A stretch of DNA of 64,000 bases, taken from Litsea cubeba. Taxonomy: Eukaryota > Streptophyta > Magnoliopsida > Laurales > Lauraceae. Below, piece after piece: positions 1 through 10,763 of this stretch. The stretch lies in assembly GCA_012931725.1 (NCBI GenBank), contig CM022944.1, positions 110,329,202-110,393,201 of the forward strand, written 5' to 3'. Within the stretch, counting starts at the first letter, position 1. Every line of letters starts with the position of its first letter. The notes beneath the pieces are model-generated. The model had not been told where the DNA came from and searched no databases. It was given only the letters and a program-made list of their open reading frames with translations. The position numbers were made by a program, and so were the translations under genes.

Positions 1-464
1 GAGTTGGACGTCCAGCCCCTCTTAGTGCAAGAGTTGCACGCCCCTTGATTTCTCTCCCCTTCTAGTTCCTGCTTAGAGTTTCTAGTTGCTTTCTCTTGGA
101 GATCCCACCATCTTCTTAAGAAAAAGAGAATCTGATACGGGTCATAGCGTGGAAGATCAAGAGGTCTTGGAGATCCATATTTGATTAGTGAAAGTGTTTC
201 ATCATCAAATAAAGACGCAACTTCTCCATTCGAGCACAACCGAGCTCCAAATGTATAATCTACTTCTTTGTATGTTGTAAATTTATTTGTAGCTTAAATG
301 TTGTTGGTTCTATCTTTTAGATAAATTGATTTACTGATCTTGATATGTGAGATTGAGGGTTTGCTTCCTGGATTGGGTTTTGTAGCCTTCTGGATAGTTG
401 ATCCCTACATCAAGTGGGTCAAAATTTTTTGAAACCTATCTGAGATGCCCACCTATTTCCAACA
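1..464. other. Unassigned AT-rich flank
   Basis: No open frame, RNA gene or repeat boundary is recognisable here. The stretch has the look of transposon-derived DNA, but no LTR end, primer site or inverted repeat could be found. It ends where the block shared with the 42.2-kb region begins. Confidence 0.4.
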
Positions 465-1500
465 ATATACCGTTTTGGAACTTCATCAATTCCTTAGCAT
501 GTAGGGCTCTAGTGGTGTTACTATCAAGAAAACTAGCTAGGCTTTGATCTTTGGTGTCTATGAAGAGCCACTGACTCCAGGCCAGTGCAACATGGTTGTT
601 GAGAGGCTTGGCGATTATCTCGTTGATCAGGGACTTTAGTTTGGTATGCTACTTTTGGTGCCTTTGCAGTTTTCTATGGGTTCTCCTATTTGTTTGACAT
701 GAGCTTGCAGCTACTACTTGCAACAGAGTGGTTGCATTGAATAATATTTTTGTGGTCGTTGCGGACTCCATATAGAGACAATTCATTTGCTAGTTTCTTT
801 CCAATATCCAATGATTCCTTTCCTGTTAAATTTCTTTGTATCGCCCCCGGAAAGGATTATGATCTATCAAGTTTTTTATTTTTATTTTTTTTTTTATTTT
901 TATGATTTTATAGATTGGTCTTCTCATACTTTTTGTTGATGTAACTTAAAGACAGGGATTGATCCCTAGGCATGTGTGTGAAACTGGTGCCAACACCATT
1001 CAACCATTAGTGTGTAGAAACTTGCTTTCTTATTTTATATCTAAGCATGTTGGATATCTAAGATTTATGATCATAAACTTATCTCATTAATTGGGAGGGT
1101 GTTCAATTTAAACTGCTTAGATTTTCAGTAGGAAAGCCCCACTATAGAGTTCCACTCCTTTAAACTCTGGAATTCTCTGGTTAGAGGAGTCTGCCATCAA
1201 ACTCAATTCGGTCTGGTCCATTGAGACATCTAAGTAAAACCCAGTACCAAGTGGAGCTGGTTCACCAAGTTTTTGGTTTGCATTAAATCTATCTACTGTC
1301 CTACTAAAAGCAACAGAGTAAGGTGACCAAAAACAGCTCAAGTGGGAATGAAATACCTTTCATCCTTTGAATAATATAATATATATCAGATTACAGCCAT
1401 ATATGAGTGCAAGGCCCAATAACATACTCTTTATATGAACCCCACTCCCTACCCATGAAAATTTATTGATAACATATAGCGAAAAGGAACTCTTGTCTTC
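465..1500. repeat. 3' flank of PLR copy A, shared with copy C
   Basis: This downstream flank is nearly identical to 42238-42898 plus 46716-47199 downstream of copy C, apart from the hAT insertion there and a roughly 100-bp segment near 42280-42390 that is absent from the A flank. Nearer the gene it also resembles, in reverse, the first few hundred bases after copy B. On the minus strand, 42367-42666 keeps a 99-codon open frame of unknown origin that is interrupted in this A-side copy, so it may be an old gene fragment. Confidence 0.75.
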
Positions 1501-4025
1501 TTATGCGAATCGCTTGAGATATGCTTCAGCTGTCACATACTTGTGATTGGGGTACAGGTCATTGCTATCCACCCCATGTGGGCCCTCCACTTCAAATTCC
1601 AGGTCACCATGGTAGAAGATCTGGTATAGATGGGCCACTCCAATTTGCAAGGGGGGTGCAACCTCTGCATCAAAGCAACAACTTTAAGATGTCAATGAAC
1701 CTTATTTAAACCAGAAAAAAATCATAGTATGGCACCTTATTCCAGGCCCGATATCTGACCTTATTAGTAATTGGGTTGGGCCTGAGTCTTATAGTGTCCT
1801 CACCCATTTAACTTCTTACCTACTTATGTCGCAATTAGTTATATAATTACATATGCTTACTATATTGATTTGTGGTTTTTCAATGTACTTTTTACCCATA
1901 AGCTGCAATTCCTGCTCCAAGCTGACAACCAGACCCGAACCAAACCCAGTAATTCCTGGTCCAGGTTTACAATTCAATCCCATTCAAAGGTCGGGGTTTG
2001 GTTTGAGGCCATACATGCTACTCTCACCTACCAAATATATTGTTCCAGATTCTGCCCACACCATCAATTTTAGGTTTCGGGTAGACATCTCCAATGCAGT
2101 TAAATTGGGGTTGGTCTAGTTTGGGACCATACTCATTATTTCCTAAGAGGTCAACCCAGCCCAACCCGTTGCCATACCCAGACACAGATCTGTCATATAA
2201 TTAGTTCTGGGTCCATGAAAACAAAATCAAAGCCAAGTTCATGTCCAACCAAAGCCCAAATTAAACTCGAACCCGACCCGTTGGTGCTCTATTGCAGAGA
2301 GCCAAGTGTGTTGTTAGTTGTTACTTACTATCAATGCTGCTAAGCCATTCATCCTGGGAAACAAAGGTTTTCTTCAGCTCTTTTCCAATGATTTTCTCCC
2401 AAGTGTGGACCACCTCCATCTGGGTCAAGATGTTGCCACGTGGACGGAGATAGAGGGTCTTGTTCAAGGCTCTAGGATCATCAACGGCCATCATGGCATA
2501 CATTGCCATGTCATCCTCATCAACCCATATACCTGCCACAGCATCAAGGAAATGATTAGTGAGTGGGCCTGAGATAGTTGGGCCTGGGCCCATAAAGCAC
2601 GATAACTGAGGACCTACATTTCTTATCACCATCTCCATAGATGAGGGCATGATCGGTGGGCGGCATGCAGTGGCCCAGCTGAGCCAGTGCGGCGAGGAAG
2701 TATCCGGCGCAGCAGTTGGCGGATATGTATGTGTAGGGGATGTTGGCCTTCTCTATGGCCCGCCGGACGACCCGTTTGTCGGTGAAAACATAGGCTCCCG
2801 GGGGAATGGCATGCTCCATCCGATCCACATCCATCCCAAATTCGGAGGGAAGGAACCTCTACATGTTGTAAGACAATTTAAATTACATGTGAAAAGAATA
2901 ATGAAGGGGTAATTCTTCAATCTTTTCTTTTCCAGAACATTTGATGTTTATCACAAAGAAGTAATAAATGGGCCAGGCCAGACAAGGCCCAGCCTGCATC
3001 CAGCCCAACCCATTTTGACCATTAATGTTATTATGTTAAACTCAGGGCATTATAAACAAGAAAGGACCATTAATGTTTGATAGAACGGATACTGTGTTGT
3101 TTTTAACTTTGTCTTTTGATTTCATTTCTCATCTCAGCAGTTTTTAGGTAAACAAACCTTGATCGTTCCAACTTCTTTAATGGCTTCGATGAGCTTGAGC
3201 TGCTCCAGAATGGCGTGCCTCAGGTGGTTTCCGGCGACTGCCGACACCACCACATCCACTTGCCTGAGAGCCGAAACCATGCTATTGTGGTCATCTAATG
3301 AACCCTGCAAGTACCCCCAAATTATTAGAATTATTAACTTAGCTTAGGCTTGAACGTGAGATTTAATTACAGTAACTGAGGTTATCCGAACACAAGAACT
3401 TTAGCTTAATTTATGCCTAAACAAAATACTTTTCGTTTACAAAGATACAAACAGGCCCTTTTAAATTAGGTGAGTGTATGCGGGTTGAATGTGTGAGTAC
3501 TTACTTTAAAAATAAAATAAAATACAACCATTACTATAGAAATAAACAACTAGGGATCAATCCCGGACTGTAGCTCTGATTGTAATCAACTTTAAGGATA
3601 CTATCTATATGTACTCAAATGGCAGCAATGAACACGATAATAAATATAAGGTTTCTATCAATGAGGTAGGAATTGTCAAAATACCGAAATATCCGTTTAC
3701 TTTAAAAAAAAAAATTATAAAGGAATCACCATATGGTCATTGCAGATTTTGAGAAAAGAACATTAAAAATCAAGACAAAATTGTAATTGATAATAAACTA
3801 TATATTGTGAACTGATATATTTTAATGTACTTGAAGAAGTGTTGCCCCCTGCATTTTGAATTCAATGAGCATTTGAACTTTCTCGGCATCAGATGCGACC
3901 TCCGGCCGATAAAGGACGAACGTGGGATGGCCAAGATCCATACTTGCCTTCACCAACCTTCTTCCTAAGTAGCCAGTTGCTCCGATGATCAAAACCTTAT
4001 CTTTTTCTCCCTCAATCACACCCAT
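1501..4025 (-). CDS. PLR-like NADPH reductase, copy A (5 exons, intact)
   Basis: Exons on the minus strand are 4025-3831, 3304-3158, 2858-2618, 2532-2329 and 1664-1501. They total 951 bases, 316 codons plus stop, and every intron is GT-AG. The protein belongs to the NmrA-like/isoflavone-reductase group of short-chain reductases. It has the Rossmann NADPH motif GATGYLG at residues 15-21, the segment RFLPSEFGMD from 115, and the expected catalytic lysine at 142 in VFTDKRVVRR. The stretch IYGDGDKKCIWVDEDD and the ending HLYQIFYHGDL are closest to pinoresinol-lariciresinol reductases, which reduce furofuran lignans in the cytosol. 316 residues is normal for that family. Residue 178 is Cys where copies B and C have Phe. 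The final exon differs from B by two residues near the end (KYVTAEAYL against KYVAAEEYL). The exact substrate is inferred; other isoflavone-reductase-like activities remain possible. Confidence 0.93.
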
Positions 4026-4866
4026 TGAGTCAAGGAATTCTTTAACACAAAAAGGTCAAGGAAGTTTTCTCTATTAAGTTGCTTCTTGGCAGGTAGAAAG
4101 GTCTCTTGCACTTGCTATTTATACAGAGAAATCAGGTTACCAAAAGCTTCAATAGATGCGTTGTTTTGTTTGTACATAGAAGCCATGTCTCAAACCTGCC
4201 ATTTAAATATAAACTGAATGGATGATTTGTGTTAAAACCAATGGTGGACTGGACAAATGTTACTAGGACTAGCTAGCTGTTCCAAAATTTTGAACATACC
4301 CTCATGGTAAATGGGTCAAGTCAGACCATGTCCCAACTGGACCAAACCCTAAGAATATTGAGTCTATATTGAGTCTAAGTCCATTAGACTCAATGAGTTA
4401 GTTTTGGGTCCATGACCAATGATCCAACTGACCGAAAAAAGCAAGAACCTTGATGATAACACAGAGACACTTATCCAGGCCTAAAGTAGATCAAATTGGG
4501 CTGTGAGTTGTGACATTCAGCTCTATTGACTATCAATGTTCTTGGATCTTGTTCCTCTCTTGGGTCCAGATCTTTGCTTTATCTTATGATGTTGGATCCA
4601 GATCCAACATATAGGATCATGCCAGATTATGATTGGGAGTCCAAACGGGTCACTTAGAAGCAACAGGTCCTCAGTTGGTTTTGGTAATTTCAAATATCCA
4701 TTCTCACACCAACGAAACCGTAATAATCTGTCACTCGAATGTATCAGGTTGGATGAATACAAAAGCTTAATCAATCAAAACCAATTTGTAAATTTCAATG
4801 GGACAAACAGGCGCATATTTTTATGGATAAACTGAATCAGAAGCTCATCAATCCATGACTCTTTAT
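4026..4866. other. 5' flank of PLR copy A
   Basis: Beyond the TATA box the first 350-400 bases are shared with the upstream flanks of copy C (58901-59330) and partly copy B (27850-28130). No further gene is seen. The stretch 4390-4866 has no recognisable feature and ends at the left edge of the duplicated block. Confidence 0.5.
4117..4123 (-). promoter_or_regulatory. TATA box of PLR copy A
   Basis: TATAAAT on the minus strand lies about 92 bases before the ATG. The same box in the same context, next to AATCAGGTTAC-type sequence, precedes copies B (28032-28038) and C (59001-59007), which supports it as the core promoter. Confidence 0.7.
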
Positions 4867-5235
4867 TTTTAAAGCCTATCTTGTTTGATATAATCATTAA
4901 ATGTTAGAAGAGATTTGTTTGTAGTACATTGGTATAACAATTTAAACATTTTTATTTATTTATTTTGGAGAAGGTCCAATTAGGGAAGCACTTGGGACAG
5001 GCCGAATGTTTGTCCAAGAAGAGAATCCATTTAGCTATTGGGCCTAACATAGTCGGACCTGCATCGAGCGACAGCCGCTACCATGGCATAGTTCAAAAAC
5101 TCAGAGACCTGACGGCTTGGCTCCGAACGCTGCCACTGAGTTTGTCTCCCTACTGGAGCAAGCTTCTCATGGGTCCCAATCCATTGGTTGGCTCAAAAAA
5201 CAGATTGAGCTCCCCCACTTGATCAGGATGGTACA

Positions 5236-5237
<2 letters not shown>

Positions 5238-5313
<76 letters not shown>
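5238..5313. repeat. (CT)n microsatellite
   Basis: About 38 CT units with one small interruption. The matching position in the duplicate (about 10249-10262) has only about 7 units, so the tract changed length after the duplication. Confidence 0.95.
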
Positions 5314-5316
<3 letters not shown>

Positions 5317-5694
5317 GTAATTGTAGGAAATTTGAAGAACATATTTCTATAAGCGGTTGTAAAGGAAGAATGAAAGGCGAAACACAAACATCACATCACT
5401 ATAGTAATTCAAATCTTAAAAAAATCAAGGTCCTGTCTATATCTCCATCTTTTATCCATTACCCCCCACCTCTGTGTTTTAGTGGAGCTCATTCGACCAT
5501 CTATTGATGTTGCATGAATAGTACTAAAAAGTGCACTACCTAATCTTTAATCCTGGAAGGTGCTCACACACCCGCACACACTCTCACGTCCCTTATCATC
5601 AGTGTTATAGCCAGTGATTGATTTAGGGAACGTTCAAGAATATTCAGCTAAGTTTTTATAATTTGGATTAGCAAAACACCCTAAGGTTATAATA

Positions 5695-5810
5695 TGTCAC
5701 GACCCGATCCCGAGATCTGATTACTTCGGACAAACCCCCAGTCGGAAACTCAAACTTACTCCCGTAAACTCCGAATTAACGTAAGTTAACACGAAATCCA
5801 CAAGGGATAT
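5695..5810. mobile_element. Left end of gypsy-type LTR (duplicated fragment)
   Basis: Starts TGTCACGACCCGATCCCGAG, identical in kind to 10646-10763. It is cut at the Copia insertion point just as in the second copy. The right part of this LTR is not present beside it, as expected if only the left side of the nest was duplicated. Confidence 0.7.
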
Positions 5811-7589
5811 TGATAGAAATTTTGTATATTGCAATTTGATGGATGCATTATTCATTTTATTTATCATTTGAATTTTTTCACACATGCATTGTTTTAGAAA
5901 CCTTGAAATCTTGATTTGCACATGCATTGTTTTAAATTTTGTAAATCATATGTTTATGCATGTTTTGGCTTTTAAACTAGGATGTATTTTAATATATCAA
6001 GCTAACCAATGGTTTTAAAGTTTCAAATCTTATTTGGCTTTTTATGTTACATGATTTTAAAATTCTTGGATTGATTTAAATCATGTTTCCATGCTTGGTT
6101 TTAATGGCCCAAAAATCACCAAAGAAATTCACTTTGAAATATTCCTTGTGGGGATTTTTTTGACAAGCTGTCGGTCAGCTTGTCGGTCCGTGTCGGTCAA
6201 CCGACAAAGTCACGGTCAACTGACAAGTCCTCTCGATTCTAATTCCAGAGAGCTTAAAAATTTCACATATTTATACTGTTGGTTCACTTGTCGGCTGAGC
6301 TACACCTGTACAACGGTAAATTTTTGACCGTTGGAATCTGACTTTTGAGGTGGTGGTCGACCTGCGTTTGAACACTTTTTCTATCAACGTGAGTTCATTC
6401 CTTAGCCATTGGTGATGATCTTTGAAGCCCTTCTTGAGGCAAAGGAAAGGGGATCAAGCTAAGGAAGGCTAATGATCATTAAGGAAAGCTAAAGGTTGGA
6501 TTAATGAAGTTAAACCATCAAGTTAGCTTTGCCTTTTGATAATCATATGTTTTATGCTTTAATTAAATTATTGGTAAATGATTTTTAGCATATAACTATG
6601 ATGTGTTGAATCATTTCTTCTCTTAATCTTTGATTTAAGTCATTGGATTCTTCACCTTGATTCAAATCAAGTTTGTTTTAGAAAACTTCTTAAACATGTT
6701 TTATCAAAACCCTTGATTTCTTTATAACATGTTTCATTAACTTGTTGAATCTTCTTTGTTGTTTTCAATCTTTAAAACCTTAGTTAAACTCTTTTGTTTT
6801 GCAAACAACATTGCATATGCATCACATGTTTAGGCTTAATTAATTTCATACAACTTGTGAATCTTTTGATTTTCATATCATCTAAAAGTTTGTAATTTGT
6901 ACATGTGATTTGTATATTACTTCAATCATATCTTTATGTGCACTAACTTTAAAATGCTTTGAGCATATATTGATTGAGCCTTAATTTTAAACTTGATTGA
7001 AGTATCCACACACACACACACACTTTATGAGCATTTATCTTTGCATTCATTAGTGTTTGTGTGAGTTGGTTTTAACTTTCATATTTGCCTATTTAAGAGG
7101 CATTGTATAGAGCTTAATTTATTTCTGTTCTAAGTGTTTAGACACTTTCTTGAGAATGAAAATCATTGTAAATGTTATTGCTTAACCTAATAAAAGCATT
7201 GTGTAAAGGTTCTTGCTAAGCCTATAAAAACATCTTGGATAGGTTGTTGTTTAGCCTAGAAAAACAACATTGTAAGGTTATTGCTTATCCTTGGAAAGCA
7301 TATTGTAGAAGTCATTGCTTAGCCTTTTGAAAAGTATACTTAGTGGAAATCTGGTGGGGTGTTGAGTCACAAGCCGGTAGTGGATGTAGGCGTTGAGGCC
7401 GAACCACTATAAATTTTTATGTAGTGGTGATTGATTTGTGGTGATTATTTTGTTTAAGCTTCCGCATATTATATGTTAATCATCACATGTGACTAGTTTA
7501 TTTCAAGAAGTTAAAATTGGTCATAATTAGTCATTAAAGTGTAGCTCACCCTATTCACCCCCCTCTAGGGTAAGGATCCCGGGCTTTCA
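5811..7589 (+). mobile_element. Copia LTR in duplication copy 1
   Basis: An LTR of 1779 bp ending GGGCTTTCA, followed by a damaged primer-binding site (ATTGGTAGAGCC, with the TCA of the usual ATTGGTATCAGAGCC lost). Its first bases read TGATAGAAATTT, a changed version of TGTTAGGAATTT in the other two LTR copies. It carries the CA microsatellite near 7006-7022, the cluster of CGGT/ACCG motifs near 6165-6310, and the 34-bp hairpin repeats near 7165-7340. Confidence 0.85.
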
Positions 7590-7699
7590 ATTGGTAGAGC
7601 CCCGTGCTTTATATTTAGGATCAAGTATTTGGAACTCTTGATTAGGTGTAAAAACCTAGACTTAAAACCCTAGTTGTGTTTTTCTTGAAAATCATAAGA

Positions 7700-8754
7700 A
7701 TGGATTCCACTATGCTAGACCTTGTAGATTCTTCTAGCTAGACCCCTCCTTCCATCTTTTGGAGATTCAAACATTAAAATTAATGAATCTAAATTTAAAT
7801 TAAAAGAAGAAGAAAATGAAGATGATATTCATCAAGCTTATGATGAATTATATACATTATCCATAAAGCTTGATAAGAATAATAAAAGATTAAAAGAAGA
7901 ATCTAAAAGGCTAAATGAACAATTGGACTCTTCAAAAGATGAACTTAGAGAAAAAGAAGAATTAATAAATTGTGTAGAATCTAAGTTCATGATCTCTTTG
8001 CATAACCTACATAATATTAAAGATGAAATAAATGAATTAAAAATAGGTTGTGATGATCTTAAAAAGGAAAATTCAAATCGAAGAGATCATTTGAAAAATC
8101 AAGTTAAAGACATTATCAATTTAGAATCCAAGTTGACAATTTTCAAAGATAATTTAACTAATGCTCAAGATAAGATAAAAACTCTAGAACTTGGAACTAT
8201 TATTGTTAATGAACTTAAATTTGAATTAAAGAATGCCTATGAAGAGATAAACAACTTTAAGGGAATTGAAAATGAACTAATAAAAGTTAAAATGAAAACT
8301 CAACTCTTAAAAACCAAGTCACTCAACTTGAAACCTACAAACAAAGTATGTGTGCAAATTTACCCAAAATGAAGAAAAATTTGAAAAGTTATTTAAATTG
8401 GGTAAATCACAAAGAGATAGGACGGGTCTTGGATTTGATAGGAATATTTCACATGACCCTAAATTCATCAACACTTTTGTGAATGGTGAGTCCTCATTCT
8501 CTAGCACTCACACTTCCTTACCCATGTCCAAATGTAATTATTGTGGCGCTGAAGGACATTTTAGGTTTGAGTGCAAACAAAAAAGAAGCTCTGTGTCTAA
8601 ACCCATCTTTGAACCAAAGAAAGTAAAATCAAACTCTATGGTGGATAAGACACTAAAAACTTGGATAAATTTGACAAAAACTCAGATAAATTTGAACAAA
8701 ACTCAGATAAATTTACCAAAAACTCAGATAAATTTTGAAAAAAAACTCAGATAG
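7700..8754 (+). pseudogene. Copia gag relic, copy 1
   Basis: ATG at 7700 begins MDSTMLDLVDSS and meets a stop at once (AGC TAG) where copy 2 reads on. A Lys/Glu-rich coiled-coil-like segment follows (open 7923-8372). After a frame change comes the gag C-terminal part: LGKSQRDRTGLGFDRN and a zinc knuckle CNYCGAEGHFRFEC of the CX2CX4HX4C type at about 8533-8574. The region therefore encoded a Copia nucleocapsid protein but is broken by a stop and frameshifts. Confidence 0.85.
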
Positions 8755-8889
8755 ATCTACCAAAAACACAAAGAAATATGAAAGAAAGCAGATAAATTTG
8801 AACAACACTCAGATAAATATGACAGAAAACAAATAAATTTGAACAACACTCAGACAAATTTGACAGAAAAAAGATAAGTTTGACAAAAG
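8655..8889 (+). repeat. 21-bp tandem repeats after gag relic
   Basis: About ten imperfect copies of a 21-bp unit like AACTCAGATAAATTTGACAAA. The period is a multiple of three, and the best copies read as a seven-residue Lys/Asp/Phe/Asn/Ser repeat, which suggests a former repetitive gag tail. Copy 2 of the duplication has a different, non-repetitive Lys-rich tail at this place. Confidence 0.7.
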
Positions 8890-9877
8890 AGATAAATAAT
8901 ACAAAAGCGATCACCGGGGGATGTCAGTCATCCACGAAATGCAAACGGGTCAGGTCAACTCGACCCGGAACCCAACATAGACCTGGGCAGAACCTGGCCC
9001 AGATCTCTTCTTCCTCTTCGTTCCTTCCAGTTCTGCAACAGGGAGACATCTTTGTCTTCTCCTTCTTCGATGGAGCAAGACCGGCGAAGATGGCGCAGTG
9101 ACAGCGGCGATGCTCCTTCGCCGGCGACGCGTAGCGGCGACGGCCCTCTTCTCAGGCGAAGATCTGCGCAGCAGCCTGTTGCCTCTCCAAGTCAGAAACC
9201 CAAGTGGGTCCTTTCCATTTCACCAAAAAAGCCCCAAAATCTTTTCTTTTTTTTTTTTTCCATTTCCGAAGTAAAAGGTGTAAACAGTAAAGGGATGAAT
9301 GGGTTCTGTGCCTTTTTTCCCTTTCTTCTTTTGTATTTTTAATCTTTTCCAAAGTGGAAAAAAATAGAACAAATGCCTGGTAAACATCCACCACGTGCTT
9401 CTCTTTCGCTGGAAAGAAAGAAAAAGAATGGGAAGTGTGCGCACGAAACCCGATGCAAATGAGAAGACAAGACAAGTGCTTTTGGAAAGAAAGAACACGT
9501 GAGTCTCCTTGCTTGGGTTTATTGACTTATCACGCATGAATCTCGAGGCAACACAATTGCAACTTCATCTTCTTCTTCCCACTTGTTTGCAGAAAACAAC
9601 GAAAGAGCCCTCTGATGAAAGCCTTAGATCTATTCTGATATAAACCTAGGCTCGTTGTAGAAGAAGAGGGATAATATAAAATTTGAAATTTGAAATTTCG
9701 AAATTTTATGCCTAAAATGGTTGGAAGGGCAATTTAGTCTTGAAAAATGAAAACGTGTGGGCTTAGGGACCTATGGTTGCAACAGTCTACCTGAGTGGAC
9801 TATAGGCCTTAAAGAGTTTTCCTTGGACTGGAGGTTGGACACATTCACTTATAGGGACCTTTTGCTAATTTTGCCTA
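8890..9877. other. Unassigned block with a GC-rich core
   Basis: This sits between the two duplication copies and is not shared between them. 8930-9190 is much richer in GC and CpG than its surroundings and has an open frame from 9070 (MEQDRRRWRSDSGD). That frame has no recognisable domain and ends in poly-T and poly-A runs. It could be the leader of an unidentified LTR element or a host gene fragment. 9500-9877 shows nothing recognisable. Confidence 0.35.
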
Positions 9878-10763
9878 TTTTAAAGCCTATCTTGTTTGAT
9901 ATAATCATTAAATGTTAGAAGAGATTTGTTTGTAGTACATTGGTATAACAATTTAAACATTTTTTATTTTTTTATTTTGGAGAAGGTCCAATTAGGGAAG
10001 CACTTGGGACAGGCCGAATGTTTGTCCAAGAAGAGAATCCATTTAGCTATTGGGCCTAACATAGTCGGACCTGCATCGAGCGACAGCCGCTACCATGGCA
10101 TAGTTCAAAAACTCAGAGACCTGACGGCTTGGCTCCGAACGCTGCCACTGAGTTTGTCTCCCTACTGGAGCAAGCATTTCATGGGTCCCAATCCATTGGC
10201 TGGCTCAAAGAACAAATTGAGCTCCCCACTTTATCAGGATGGTACATCACTCTCTCTCTCTCTATAATGTAATTGTAGGAAATTTGAAGAACATATTTCT
10301 CTAAGCGGTTGTAAAGGAAGAATGAAAGGCGAAACACAAACATCACATCACTATAGTAATTCAAATCTTAAAAAAATCAAGGTCCTGTCTATATCTCCAT
10401 CTTTTATCCGTTACCCCCACCTCTGTGTTTTAGTGGAGCTCATTTGACCATCTATTGATGTTGCATGAACAATACTAAAAAGTGCACTACCTAATCTTTA
10501 ATCCTGGAAGGTGCTCACACACCCACACACACTCTCACGTCCCTTATCATCACTGTTATAGCCAGTGATTGATTTAGGGAACGTTCAAGAATATTCAGCT
10601 AAGTTTTTATAATTTGGATTAGCAAAACACCCTAAGGTTATAATATGTCACGACCCGATCCCGAGATCTGATTACTTCGGACAAACCCCTAGTCGGAAAC
10701 TCATACTTACTCCCGTAAACTCCGAATTAACGTAAAGTTAATACGAAATCCACAAAGGGATAT

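Larger units (their letters stand above)
4867..8659. repeat. Segmental duplication, copy 1 (partner 9878-13611)
   Basis: From the sequence TTTAAAGCCTATCTTG onward, about 3.8 kb here matches 9878-13611 almost continuously. The match covers roughly 830 bp of flank, the start of the gypsy-type LTR, the whole Copia LTR, the primer site and the gag relic. Because non-Copia flank is included, this is duplication of an already-occupied site rather than a second insertion. The copies diverge right after GACACTAAAAA. Confidence 0.85.

Noticed and set aside
5117..5320. Ser/Leu-repeat protein across the CT tract
   Set aside because: Produced by the CT microsatellite; the duplicate copy has a different length and no frame.
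5811..7589. Copy-1 Copia LTR as an independent second insertion
   Set aside because: About 800 bp of non-Copia flank and the same gypsy-LTR junction are shared with 9878-10763, so it is a segmental copy.
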